Shown: positions 17,921 through 26,576 of the stretch, one piece after another
Layout of the letters: every line of letters begins with the position of its first letter
Numbering within the stretch: the first letter of the stretch is position 1
From: Candidatus Gastranaerophilales bacterium
GTDB lineage: Bacteria; Cyanobacteriota; Vampirovibrionia; Gastranaerophilales; Gastranaerophilaceae
DNA: 64,000 nt
Assembly (NCBI GenBank): GCA_947625305.1
Contig: CANQNW010000003.1
Location: forward strand, 124,001-188,000
Direction: 5' to 3'
Notes under the pieces: model-generated
Database searches by the model: none
The model's input: the letters and a program-made list of their open reading frames with translations, nothing else
What the model was told of the DNA's origin: nothing
Position numbers and translations under genes: made by a program

Positions 17921-18584
17921 ATTCGTTTGCCTTTAACGGTAAACATTTTTGTCCTTGAGCCTCCAATAAGTCCACAAATTTAGTTATATCTGCTTTTATA
18001 TTAGAAAATGTATTGTAATGCATAGGAATTACCTCCATTGCATATAACATTTTAGCGGCAGTGGCAGCATCCTCCATATCCATTGTATAATGTCCGCCTA
18101 TAGGTAATAGTGCATAATAAGGATTACACATCTCGCCTATCATCCTGAAATCAGGCATTAAACCTGTATCACCTGCGTGGTATATTCTTGTTCCTTCTAT
18201 ATCAAACATATAACTTACTGCAACTCCGCCGTATGGCAAATCAGGATTTGAACTTGAGTGGACTGCGTTAAATACTTTTACGTTTCCCCAATTGAATTTT
18301 AAATTTGCACCTACATTTATTCCAATAGCTTTTGCTCCCTTTTCCATACAATATGTTGCAAGTTCAACTACCGCATATATTATTGCTCCTGTATGCTTTG
18401 ATATAGCTATTGCATCTCCTAAATGGTCAAGATGTGCATGCGTAACAAATATATGAGTTATTCTTTTTTTCTTATAATCAAAATCAGCAAACGGGTTGCC
18501 TGTAATAAAAGGATCTATAAGTATTCCGTCCCAGTCATTTTCTATAAAAAAAGCACTGTGCCCTAAATATGTAAGTTTCCTCAT
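17907..18584 (-). CDS. UPF0173 metal-dependent hydrolase (metallo-beta-lactamase fold)
   Basis: A 225-residue cytoplasmic protein with the metallo-beta-lactamase fold. THAHLDHLGD near residue 50 is the HxHxDH metal motif; further ligands include HSSSNPD, HAGDTGLMPD and the C-terminal HYNTF. Length and pattern fit the UPF0173 (YtkL) group, whose substrate is not settled. The ATG at 18584 is preferred over the GTG two codons earlier because GGGGAG is well placed before it. First gene of a tight cluster with DUF3326 and the pseudopilin. Confidence 0.9.
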   Translation of the reverse strand: MRKLTYLGHSAFFIENDWDGILIDPFITGNPFADFDYKKKRITHIFVTHAHLDHLGDAIAISKHTGAIIYAVVELATYCMEKGAKAIGINVGANLKFNWGNVKVFNAVHSSSNPDLPYGGVAVSYMFDIEGTRIYHAGDTGLMPDFRMIGEMCNPYYALLPIGGHYTMDMEDAATAAKMLYAMEVIPMHYNTFSNIKADITKFVDLLEAQGQKCLPLKANEYVEL

Positions 18585-18646
18585 ATTCACTCTCCCCGTT
18601 ATTTGTATTTAAATTGTACCAAATTTAATTTTTTTAGGGAATACTT

Positions 18647-19030
18647 TTAACAGCACAGAAATCTTTTTAATTTATTTATTACACTTCTAACCCTTGTTGT
18701 ACCTGATATTAACGACTCAGGATGATAAGGAAGATATTCTTTTATTATATTCTCCGGAAGACTATCACCTTTTATCAATGTTTCAGCTATAAAATTTAAA
18801 AATTCATCCTGTTCATTTCTGTATAATTCATCCTTTGCCCTTATATCTTCATCAGCCTCCAAATGGCAAAGAGCATGCCAGCTTGCTATTATTGTTTCAT
18901 CTTCGCAATCAGCAGGATACTGTGCTAATGCATCTCTTACGGATATTCTATTCGTAAGTGCATATTTATACAATCTTGCAACTTTTTTCCTTTGTTCGGT
19001 ATAGTCTGTTATACCTTCATTCTTGTGCAT
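18647..19030 (-). CDS. Hypothetical protein co-transcribed with a BlaI-type repressor
   Basis: A 127-residue soluble, charged, helical protein. Visible stretches are YKYALTNRISVRDALAQYP, a WHALCHLEADEDIRAKDELY segment, and a basic C-terminal tail ending in FLCC. No family recognised and no membrane segment, so it is not the usual BlaR1-type sensor. Its ATG overlaps the 3' end of the BlaI-type gene by 22 bases, indicating coupling and perhaps a functional link such as sensing or degradation of the repressor. Confidence 0.75.
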   Translation of the reverse strand: MHKNEGITDYTEQRKKVARLYKYALTNRISVRDALAQYPADCEDETIIASWHALCHLEADEDIRAKDELYRNEQDEFLNFIAETLIKGDSLPENIIKEYLPYHPESLISGTTRVRSVINKLKRFLCC

Positions 19031-19359
19031 TGTTTTTCTAAAGCTTTCATTAATGAGCGGATATCATTATTAAAATACTGACCTGCAAGTTTATCTATAG
19101 CGCTTGCAGCCATTTCCTCACGGCTCTCAACCGATTTATAACAGAATTTTTTTCCGCTTTTTTGTCTTTTTAATAAGTGTTTATCAACTAATCTGTCCAT
19201 CACTGTTTTTACTGTTGTATATGCTCTTATATTGCCGTTTTTATTTATTTGGGATAATACTTCGCTTACCGATATATCCTTGGAATTTATTCCGTTTTCT
19301 TCCATTAACCAAACAGCATTAAGTATTTCATTTTCAAGAGTTCCGTGTGTAAATGACAT
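19009..19359 (-). CDS. BlaI/MecI-type transcriptional repressor
   Basis: A 116-residue winged-helix repressor of the BlaI/MecI/CopY family. The family signature AYTTVKTVMDRLVDKHLL is near residues 45-62, followed by the wing (KRQKSGKKFCYKS) and the C-terminal dimerisation helices. Such proteins repress promoters until cleaved by a membrane protease (BlaR1/MecR1) or triggered by copper. No protease gene follows; the partner is an unknown soluble protein. GGAAGGAA is the ribosome site. Targets are not visible. Confidence 0.88.
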   Translation of the reverse strand: MSFTHGTLENEILNAVWLMEENGINSKDISVSEVLSQINKNGNIRAYTTVKTVMDRLVDKHLLKRQKSGKKFCYKSVESREEMAASAIDKLAGQYFNNDIRSLMKALEKQCTRMKV

Positions 19360-19441
19360 TTATTCCTTCCTTTTATTTAGTTGTTTATATGTAAAAATAA
19401 ATTGTAAACTTTTTATTACTACTATTATAGCACTTGTTAAT

Positions 19442-22400
19442 TTAAATTACATTACTTTGTGAAAAATTATTAATAAAATTACTTAATTTAGTTTTTTTAT
19501 TTCTTTTGTATGCCTTTGCGCTTGTTATATAAAGTTCGGATTTTGCCCTTGTTATTGCTACATACAACAGTCTTAGGGTTTCATAAAGCTGTTCTTGTTT
19601 TATTTCATCGGGAGTTTTTATTTTTGTTCTGTTTACCAAGGCTTTTATTGTTTCCGTGAAATGCCCTGAATTCTTAATTTTTACATTCTCTATTTCAAGC
19701 GGATAATTATCTTCATTCATTTGAGCAATAAATACATAATCAAATTCATCTCCCTTTGATTTATGAGCGGTCATTATTTCAACTTCCGAATTATCTTTTT
19801 CTTCTTCAAAAAATTTATACATGCTCATTGGTTTATTTGCGCTGTATTCAAGCTGATTTATTATACTTTGCGCAGAATCTGTATTATCGGATAATTTTTT
19901 TATATATGTTGATATTATGTATGTGTTTGCCCTCTCAATTTCAGTTTTTGAATAATATAACCCCGCCTTTAATGCCGTTATTTCTATACTTTCCGTTGAA
20001 TTATTCAGCCAGTATTCTATATCCCAATATAATTGATTTAGTCCCTCCGTTTGAAGCTCATCGGGGTTGAGGTTTATAAAAGGTATTTTTGTTGATTTTA
20101 TATATTCAATATCTTCTTTTGTTATTAAATTGGTATAATTTTGAGCAAGATTTATAATATTCTCTTTATTTACGGGATTTTCCAACAATTTTAGTACGGA
20201 ATATATACATTTATATATCCTTTTCTGCCCCATTGTATCTGTTCTGACAGAGGTTTTTATATCATTTGCAAGCAAGAGTTCATTATATTCATTCACCTGC
20301 GAGTTTAGCCTTAAAAGTACACCTATTGAAGCATTCGGGTCATCTTTTTTTATTGATTTAATTTTGTTTACTATAAATTGTTTTTCATCCTTTTCGGTTT
20401 CAAAAATTAAATATTCGGGCGGTTTTTTGTTATCGGGATTATTTTTTGTGCCTTTTATTTGAATATCATAAAATGCAGGCTTTAATTCTTCTTTTTGAAG
20501 GGATTTTTTTACAAGTTCGTTTGCATAAGTGTATATAGGAACAGAACATCTTTGAGATGAACTCATTTCAACTTTTTTATTTGTTCTTATAAACTCCTTA
20601 AAGCCTTCCGTGTCGCTGTTTGTAAAGGTTGATGTTATTGCCTGATTTATATCCCCGCACCTTACAATATTTTTATGTTTCCCGCTTAATAAATTTAACA
20701 GCACCTGCTGAATTTGCGTTGAATCCTGCGCTTCATCTTCTATTATGTATCTGCATATTTCCTGATAGGAGCTTAATATATCCTTATTTTCTTTCAAAAT
20801 TTTTACCGCATAATAGAGCATATCATCATAATCAATAAGATTATTCCGCTTTAAGTAGTTATTATATTCCTTGTAAAAATTGAAAAACTCCTTAATTTCC
20901 TTATATTTTGAGGTTATATTTTCATTATTTTGCGAAAGTTTTACTATGGAAATACATCGTAAATAATTTTCAAAATTGTCCTCATTGATTTTATTTGTAT
21001 TTAAGAGTTCTTTTACTATTTTCTCTTTTTGAATGTCATCACAAATTTGAAAATTCTCATCAAGCCCCGCTTTGGTATAGTTTGCATTTTCTTTAATAAT
21101 TCTCAGTGCAAGCCCGTGTATAGTTGATATGTTAGGAAGTTCTGCCGTTTGCCCTAAAGCATTTTGAATTCTTTCTTTAAAATTTTTGGCAGCAGATTCC
21201 ATATATGTTAAAACAAATATGTTAGAGCCTTTTATGCTTTCTTTCATAAGCTTTATAATTAAGGCAAGAAGTATTGTGGTTTTCCCCGCACCCGGTACTG
21301 CCATTATCCCCATTTTCCCGCTTTTATACTCTAAAACCGCTTTTTGGTCATCTCTCGGGATAATTTTATATTCTTTTTTCTCTTCTTTTATATCTGTATA
21401 TATGTATTCATTAAGCCCCGAAAAATTTTCGTTTCCGTTGTTATCATATATGCTTGAATATAACCAAATTTCCTTTTTGGCGCATAACATTAATTTTCTT
21501 AGAACTGATGCCGTTTTTTCTCTTGTCAGCGCAATATTATCTTCTAAAGTATATTCGTTTTTTGTCCAGTCCCTATTTAATACCCAGGAATTATATAATG
21601 TCCCCGTATCTTCTTTAAACCATTCGCTGTTTGATGTATCAAGCCATAATTGGTATTTTGTTTGGAGTGAATAATCGGTAATTTTTTGGGCTGTAGCTAC
21701 AATAACAGAATCCTTGTTTATTTTTATACCCTCTGTCGGATTTTCGCTTATTATGCTGTTTTCGATTTGAAGGATAAATTCTTTTGCAATGTTTTCGCCT
21801 GAAAAAGCCGTTTCAAAGCTTTGAGCCTCTTTTACAAGAAATTCATATTTTTTTGTATCCGTATTTGATTTAAATTCTTTGATTAAATTATTATATATAA
21901 TCTTTATTTGCTCACTGACTTGCGGTTTTGTCTTTTTTAAAGATTTTATTATGCTTTGTAATTTTATATATTTATTTTCATATCCCTCGTTTATAAACTC
22001 TATATTGTCAAAGTCATTATCTCGCAGAGTGTAATTTTTTAAAGGAATATTTAATAAATTAATTAAAACATTTTTTATTTCATAATCTTTTAATTTAATA
22101 TCATTAACGGCTTTTAGAATTGTAATTATATATTTAATATCGTCGCAATCGGATAATTTTTCACTGCCTGAAAGCATTTGGAATTTTATATTAACCGCTT
22201 TTTCTTTTAAAGTATTTATAAGTACATCATCAATAAGCGGAGTAATTACAGCTATTTCATTTGCTTTAACCCCTGAATTGATAAGTTTATTTATATCCTT
22301 AATAACTTCATCAGCCATTTCAAATCTTGTTGATTTTTGGCTGATTTTTATGTCCTTTAATAAAGTCTTTTCTCCGTTTTTTAAATTTTGATATATTAAA

Positions 22401-23221
22401 TCCGCAGTATTTGTATATGAGTTTGATTCCTTAACAACCGTTTTTTTCGGATTATATTTTTTCTTAAACTCCGTAACTCCTGATTTATAAGCGCACAAAT
22501 ATCCGCTTCTGGCTGAGCCTTTTATATCATAAGCAATATGATAATCCTGCATATCAGGCACAAGATTATTAATAAATTCCCACATTAAATAAGAGAATTC
22601 ATCCCCGTCATCAACAAATAAATATTTATAAGACTTAAAATAATTTGTATTTTTATAAATTAACGGAAAAACTGCCATCTGCCTTAAATAATCAAAACTG
22701 TTAAGTTCAATGGTTTTCTTTTTATAACTGTCTATGGCTTTTTGAGCATCCTTATAAAAAGATTCTTTTAATATTTTTGATTTCTCGATCACTTCTTTTA
22801 TCGATAAATCATTTTGAACAATAAGCGAATACCTTCTGAATAATTGATGGAGCAAATTTACTTTTGATATATAGTCACTGAAATCGGCTTCCTTTATGCA
22901 CTGTTTAAATATATATTGCGATACCTCAAGCCCGCATAAATTGGGTTTAGCTTCATCAGGATTGCCTGCAACCTTTGAGATATATTTCCAATTATCAAGG
23001 AGTGCATTATAACAAAGTCCCGCAGGTGTATATACTTTTAAATCTTTTTCGGATATTTCGGGCATTAAGGTTTTTAATTCCTCAATAATCCGTAATTTTT
23101 TGTATGAATTTAATACCAAAAATAAAATACAGCTTGGAATTACCCCGTTTTTAATAAGTTCAAGGTAATTCTTAATTAATATATTCGTCCGCTCTTTTCC
23201 GTAACATCCCTGAATTAACAT
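19442..23221 (-). CDS. UvrD-like DNA helicase with an extra, degenerate N-terminal helicase core
   Basis: A 1259-residue superfamily 1 helicase. The C-terminal half is intact: Walker A VPGAGKTT near residue 643, a DDML motif, motif II DEAQDS, a GDINQAIT motif III, TAHKSKGDEFD and the last motif LLYVAITRAKSEL. The N-terminal 620 residues look like a second UvrD/AddB-like core that has lost key residues: GCYGKERTNIL where Walker A should be, VDDGDEFS for motif II. This gives an AddB-AddA-like layout in one chain, but I see no nuclease domain or iron-sulfur cysteines. A role in recombination or repair is likely; the exact subfamily is open. Confidence 0.85.
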   Translation of the reverse strand: MLIQGCYGKERTNILIKNYLELIKNGVIPSCILFLVLNSYKKLRIIEELKTLMPEISEKDLKVYTPAGLCYNALLDNWKYISKVAGNPDEAKPNLCGLEVSQYIFKQCIKEADFSDYISKVNLLHQLFRRYSLIVQNDLSIKEVIEKSKILKESFYKDAQKAIDSYKKKTIELNSFDYLRQMAVFPLIYKNTNYFKSYKYLFVDDGDEFSYLMWEFINNLVPDMQDYHIAYDIKGSARSGYLCAYKSGVTEFKKKYNPKKTVVKESNSYTNTADLIYQNLKNGEKTLLKDIKISQKSTRFEMADEVIKDINKLINSGVKANEIAVITPLIDDVLINTLKEKAVNIKFQMLSGSEKLSDCDDIKYIITILKAVNDIKLKDYEIKNVLINLLNIPLKNYTLRDNDFDNIEFINEGYENKYIKLQSIIKSLKKTKPQVSEQIKIIYNNLIKEFKSNTDTKKYEFLVKEAQSFETAFSGENIAKEFILQIENSIISENPTEGIKINKDSVIVATAQKITDYSLQTKYQLWLDTSNSEWFKEDTGTLYNSWVLNRDWTKNEYTLEDNIALTREKTASVLRKLMLCAKKEIWLYSSIYDNNGNENFSGLNEYIYTDIKEEKKEYKIIPRDDQKAVLEYKSGKMGIMAVPGAGKTTILLALIIKLMKESIKGSNIFVLTYMESAAKNFKERIQNALGQTAELPNISTIHGLALRIIKENANYTKAGLDENFQICDDIQKEKIVKELLNTNKINEDNFENYLRCISIVKLSQNNENITSKYKEIKEFFNFYKEYNNYLKRNNLIDYDDMLYYAVKILKENKDILSSYQEICRYIIEDEAQDSTQIQQVLLNLLSGKHKNIVRCGDINQAITSTFTNSDTEGFKEFIRTNKKVEMSSSQRCSVPIYTYANELVKKSLQKEELKPAFYDIQIKGTKNNPDNKKPPEYLIFETEKDEKQFIVNKIKSIKKDDPNASIGVLLRLNSQVNEYNELLLANDIKTSVRTDTMGQKRIYKCIYSVLKLLENPVNKENIINLAQNYTNLITKEDIEYIKSTKIPFINLNPDELQTEGLNQLYWDIEYWLNNSTESIEITALKAGLYYSKTEIERANTYIISTYIKKLSDNTDSAQSIINQLEYSANKPMSMYKFFEEEKDNSEVEIMTAHKSKGDEFDYVFIAQMNEDNYPLEIENVKIKNSGHFTETIKALVNRTKIKTPDEIKQEQLYETLRLLYVAITRAKSELYITSAKAYKRNKKTKLSNFINNFSQSNVI

Positions 23222-23228
23222 ATTATTT

Positions 23229-23234
23229 ATTGTA
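23229..23234 (-). promoter_or_regulatory. -10 box for the helicase gene, predicted leaderless
   Basis: On the minus strand TACAAT lies seven bases before the ATG at 23221. No Shine-Dalgarno and no good -35 are visible. Confidence 0.4.
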
Positions 23235-23331
23235 TAACAATTTTGGTAATATTAGTCATAAATTAATGTTACGCATTATTAAGAAAAAGTTCCCGTTTTG
23301 AAATTCATCTTAATATTTCTTAACAACATGA

Positions 23332-23360
23332 TTGAATTTGGATATACAATGTGATATATT
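23332..23360 (+). promoter_or_regulatory. Promoter of the sigma factor gene
   Basis: TTGAAT (23332-23337), a 17-base spacer and TATATT (23355-23360). It predicts a leader of about 130 bases before the ATG at 23498. Confidence 0.6.
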
Positions 23361-23391
23361 AAAGATATACGAAAGATATATAATAAATTTT

Positions 23392-23458
23392 CGTAAGGCA
23401 CTAAAATTATTCTCTTTCCCTTACGGTCGGTTAGTATTCCCATGCATATTTATGCGGG
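23392..23458 (+). promoter_or_regulatory. Two hairpins in the sigma factor 5' leader
   Basis: CGTAAGG (23392-23398) pairs with CCTTACG (23419-23425) across a 20-base loop. A second stem, CCC..GCATA with TATGC..GGG (23439-23458), follows. Neither has a T-run, so they are not plain terminators; they may control sigma factor translation or mRNA stability. No known riboswitch recognised. Confidence 0.4.
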
Positions 23459-23497
23459 TTATTTCGGTGTGTATTAATATTAAATCAGGAGATTATT

Positions 23498-24382
23498 ATG
23501 GCATTAAATTGTACTTTTAATTCGGATGTTGTTTCAGAAAATTCGATGTATTCAGACTTAAAATTAGCCCAATACATTAAAGAAGTCTACAAATACAGAA
23601 ATTTATCTGCTGAAGATGAGCAAGACTTAGCAAGAAGAGCTAAAGAGGGCGATAAAAAAGCTAAAAAAGAATTAATAAAATCTAATTTAAAATTGGTCAT
23701 TATGATTGCAAAAAAGGTTATTCAAACAAGTAAAATTCCAATGCAGGATTTAATTCAGGAAGGTAATATCGGCTTAATGACCGCAGTAGATAAATTTAAT
23801 TGGAAATTCGGTTACAGATTTGCGACATATGCAGCTTGGTGGATAAAACAGGCTATGTTTAAAGCAATATCAGAACAATCGCATTCCGTAAAAATTCCTG
23901 TCTATATTCAAGAAACCTTATCAAGATATTCAAAAATCAAATCGGAAATGGAAAATTCCGGTATAAGTGAAGTAAAACCGGAAGATGTTGCCGAAAAAAT
24001 GAATATAGAAAGCTATAAAATCAATAATTATTTAAATGCTTACAAAAAAACTCTTTCACTTGAAGGTGATATTGAAATGAAAAACGGGTCTGAAGTTAAA
24101 TTGATTGATATTCTTGAAGATGAAAAAAGTTCTGCTTCAGAAGAAACTGAATATAAGTCATTAAAAAAAGACATTGTTAAAATTTTAAATACTTTAAAAG
24201 AAAGAGAACAAAAAGTATTAACCTTAAGATTTGGATTAGGTAATTCAGAAAAGCAAACTCTGGAAGAAATCGGCAGGCTTTATGGTGTTACAAAAGAATG
24301 TATCAGGCAAACAGAAACAAGAGCATTAAATAAATTGAAAAATAATACCGTTTTTGGGCTATATCAGGATTATATTATATAA
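23498..24382 (+). CDS. Sigma-70 family RNA polymerase sigma factor (RpoD-like, no region 1.1)
   Basis: A 294-residue sigma factor. Region 1.2 begins near residue 20 (YIKEVYKYRNLSAEDEQDLA). Region 2 holds DLIQEGNIGLM and the -10 recognition helix FATYAAWWIKQAM near residues 108-120. Region 3 starts at HSVKIPVYIQE. Region 4 has REQKVLTLRFGLG and the helix-turn-helix TLEEIGRLYGVTKECIRQTE. It lacks region 1.1 and is short for a housekeeping sigma, so it may be a group 2 sigma or this lineage's compact main sigma. AGGAG precedes the ATG. Monocistronic, followed by the S1 gene with its own promoter. Confidence 0.93.
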   Translation: MALNCTFNSDVVSENSMYSDLKLAQYIKEVYKYRNLSAEDEQDLARRAKEGDKKAKKELIKSNLKLVIMIAKKVIQTSKIPMQDLIQEGNIGLMTAVDKFNWKFGYRFATYAAWWIKQAMFKAISEQSHSVKIPVYIQETLSRYSKIKSEMENSGISEVKPEDVAEKMNIESYKINNYLNAYKKTLSLEGDIEMKNGSEVKLIDILEDEKSSASEETEYKSLKKDIVKILNTLKEREQKVLTLRFGLGNSEKQTLEEIGRLYGVTKECIRQTETRALNKLKNNTVFGLYQDYII

Positions 24383-24426
24383 ATAGCCTAATCATAAGGC
24401 ATTAGAGAATTAAAAAGTTGTAAGTC

Positions 24427-24455
24427 TTTACAAACTCTGGATATAGGTGTAAAAT
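24427..24455 (+). promoter_or_regulatory. Promoter of the S1 gene
   Basis: TTTACA (24427-24432), a 17-base spacer and TAAAAT (24450-24455). It predicts a leader of about 40 bases carrying a purine-rich GAGAGAG sequence before the ATG at 24501. Confidence 0.55.
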
Positions 24456-24500
24456 AACTTTTAAAAAGATAGTTATTATAACCAACGGAGTAAGAGAGAG

Positions 24501-25559
24501 ATGAACAGCCAAGAGTATACCGATTCAGAGTTTGAGGCTTTACTTAGCAATTATGATTACAATTTCCAAAAAGGCGATTTAGTTAAAGGGATTGTGTGTT
24601 CTTATGATTCAACAGGTGTTATTGTTGATATAGGCGCAAAAACCTCCGCTTATGTTCCTGAAAAAGAAGCAATTATAGATAAAGATGTTCCTTTGGAAGA
24701 AACCTTAAAGAAAAATCAAGAGTACGAATTCCTTATAATTCGTGAAGAAGACGAAGACGGCAGGTTCATGCTTTCATATAAAAAAGTGGCCCTTGCGTAC
24801 AGCTGGAGAGAACTTGAACAAATTAAGGCTAATGATGAAACAGTGGAAGGAACTATTGTTTCTATCGTTAAAGGCGGTATCCTTGTTGAAGTTAAAGGAG
24901 TGAGGGGATTTGTTCCTTCAAGTCAGTTAAGATTAAAATCAGGCGACAGCGCTGTAGGCGACAAACTTGAATTAAAGATCTTAACTATGGATATTCAGCA
25001 GGGTAATTTCATTCTTTCCAACAGAAAAGTTTATTCTGAAGATAAAGATGAAAATAAAAAAGATTTATTCTCTACTCTCGAAGTGGGTCAAATTGTTAAA
25101 GGCGAAGTCGTTAGAATTACCGATTTCGGTGCCTTTATTGATATAGGCGGAGTTGATGCACTTCTTCCGCTCTCTCAAATCTCTTGGAGATGGGTTGATC
25201 ATCCTTCTGATATCCTTAAAGTCGGTGATATAGTTAATGTTGAAGTTATTGTTATTGATAACGATAAACAAAGAATCAGCTTAAGTCTTAAGAACCTTGA
25301 AAAAGATCCTTGGCTTGAGGCAAAAGATAAAATCAACGATGGTGATAAACTTGAAGGTGTAATTACAAGAATTAAACATTTTGGTGCTTTTGTCGAAGTA
25401 TTCCCAGGAGTTGAAGCGCTTTTGCCCAATAATGAATTAACCGAATATCAAAACCAAAATAATACTGTTTTAAAAGTCGGCGATAAAATTAATACAACAA
25501 TTATTAAATTTAATCCCGATGACAGAAGAATCAGCCTAAGCATAAAAAATGAAGAATAG
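24501..25559 (+). CDS. Ribosomal protein S1-like protein, four S1 domains
   Basis: A 352-residue RNA-binding protein with four S1 (OB-fold) domains at about residues 21-92, 106-176, 192-263 and 278-350. The last two have the classic TDFGAFIDIGG and KHFGAFVEVFPG patterns. Cyanobacterial and low-GC S1 proteins have three or four domains, against six in E. coli, so this fits the suggested lineage. It helps the small subunit capture mRNA, which matters where leaderless or weak-Shine-Dalgarno mRNAs are common. Its end overlaps the next gene by 11 bases. Confidence 0.93.
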   Translation: MNSQEYTDSEFEALLSNYDYNFQKGDLVKGIVCSYDSTGVIVDIGAKTSAYVPEKEAIIDKDVPLEETLKKNQEYEFLIIREEDEDGRFMLSYKKVALAYSWRELEQIKANDETVEGTIVSIVKGGILVEVKGVRGFVPSSQLRLKSGDSAVGDKLELKILTMDIQQGNFILSNRKVYSEDKDENKKDLFSTLEVGQIVKGEVVRITDFGAFIDIGGVDALLPLSQISWRWVDHPSDILKVGDIVNVEVIVIDNDKQRISLSLKNLEKDPWLEAKDKINDGDKLEGVITRIKHFGAFVEVFPGVEALLPNNELTEYQNQNNTVLKVGDKINTTIIKFNPDDRRISLSIKNEE

Positions 25560-26088
25560 TTCAAAAAAAATAATTGTTTTTTCCGGAAAACAATTTTCCG
25601 GAAAAGATACTATTGCACAAATAATTTTAAATGAATTAAAATCCTTTAAACGTATAGGAATTGCCGATGCTATTAAATTGGAATACTCTAAAAAAACAGG
25701 TTTAAGTCTTGAGGAGATTGAAAAAAATAAATCACAATACAGGCAGGATTTAATAAACTTAGGTGATTGGGGAAGAGCACAACATCCTGATTATTGGCTT
25801 AATTCAATAATTAATTATGACGGAAATGTTATTGTAACAGATATAAGAGTTAAACATGAACTTGATTTATTCCGTTCTTTCGAGGCATTCTGCATAAGGG
25901 TTGAAGCCTCGGAAGATGTAAGAAGTAAAAGGGGCAAGCTTGTTTCTTCAAATGATTCAACAGAAACAGACTTAGATAATATTACTGATTGGGATTATAT
26001 TATAAAAAATGAAGGAAGTTACAAAGATTTAGTTAATGATACTAAAAAACTTATAACAGCTATAAAACATAAAATGTCATTAACATAA
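25549..26088 (+). CDS. P-loop nucleotide/deoxynucleotide kinase-like protein
   Basis: A 179-residue cytoplasmic kinase-like protein. The P-loop FSGKQFSGKDTIAQ near residues 10-24 has the GKDT variant common in dNMP kinase and phosphomevalonate-kinase-like families. Later motifs include GDWGRAQHPDYW, VIVTDIRVKHEL (possible Walker B) and CIRVEASEDVRSKR, all fitting small-molecule kinases such as phage-type dNMP kinases. Substrate cannot be fixed from sequence. It overlaps the S1 gene end by 11 bases and is probably translated with it. Confidence 0.75.
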   Translation: MKNSSKKIIVFSGKQFSGKDTIAQIILNELKSFKRIGIADAIKLEYSKKTGLSLEEIEKNKSQYRQDLINLGDWGRAQHPDYWLNSIINYDGNVIVTDIRVKHELDLFRSFEAFCIRVEASEDVRSKRGKLVSSNDSTETDLDNITDWDYIIKNEGSYKDLVNDTKKLITAIKHKMSLT

Positions 26089-26123
26089 GAAATATTATTG
26101 TTATGGTTTTGATTATTTATTAA

Positions 26124-26292
26124 TGCAAATAATATAAAAATTGCGTTCTGATGCTTCGTATAGATAACTTCTAAGCTCAGCTTTAAGCCCCGTAACTTGC
26201 CTATCGGCTTCAAACAGACGGGGCTTTGTCGCTGCTTCGCAAAGAAGTTGTACTATACTACGCAAGGAACTTTAATTTTTATATTATTTGCA
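26124..26292. repeat. 169-bp palindromic MITE-like element (type 1)
   Basis: Perfect 19-base terminal inverted repeats (26124-26142 and 26274-26292), with inner arms GTATAG..AACTTCT (26158-26172) and AGAAGTT..CTATAC (26243-26258), plus a central hairpin AAGCCCCGT/ACGGGGCTT (26185-26226). It resembles the 174-bp element at 11320-11493 in length, architecture and the AGAAGTT/CTATAC arm, but its outer arms differ. No ORF. Confidence 0.85.
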
Positions 26293-26306
26293 AAATTTTA
26301 AATATA

Positions 26307-26502
26307 AAAAAAATAAAGTTTGAAAACCATATACGGAGTTTCGTAGGTTCACTTACCGAAACAACATCAAGGCTTCGTCTGCCGGCATAGCCGGTTCATT
26401 ATTTTTTCTAATATAATTTTATAATTTGGAACAAATTACGAAGCCTTTGGTTGAGGTTAGTGAAACAGAAACGCAGTATCAGGTCGAAAACTTTATTTTT
26501 TT
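26307..26502. repeat. 196-bp palindromic element (type 2, full form)
   Basis: Terminal inverted repeats of 15 bases (26307-26321 and 26488-26502), then imperfect inner arms ending in GTTTC..TTCACT. A further pair AAGGCTTCGT/ACGAAGCCTT (26369-26378 and 26438-26447) encloses CCGGC-ATA-GCCGG. It shares AAAACCATATACG and GATACTGCGT with the short element at 11238-11306. No ORF. Together with the type 1 element it explains most of the 488-base gap before aroA. Confidence 0.85.
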
Positions 26503-26541
26503 AATTTAATAAATATACTTATAATATTTCTTATGTAAGAT

Positions 26542-26570
26542 TTGCAAATATAAACTATTTATAGTCTAAT
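26542..26570 (+). promoter_or_regulatory. Promoter of aroA, predicted leaderless
   Basis: TTGCAA (26542-26547), a 17-base spacer and TCTAAT (26565-26570, five of six -10 bases). The ATG at 26577 follows after only six bases with no Shine-Dalgarno. Confidence 0.55.
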
Positions 26571-26576
26571 TGTACT

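Noticed and set aside
21186-21674. 162-codon open frame antisense to the helicase
   Set aside because: Shadow frame with no ribosome site or family likeness.
23332-23520. Short frame overlapping the sigma factor start
   Set aside because: It covers the promoter and leader hairpins and has no ribosome site; the structure explains the region better.
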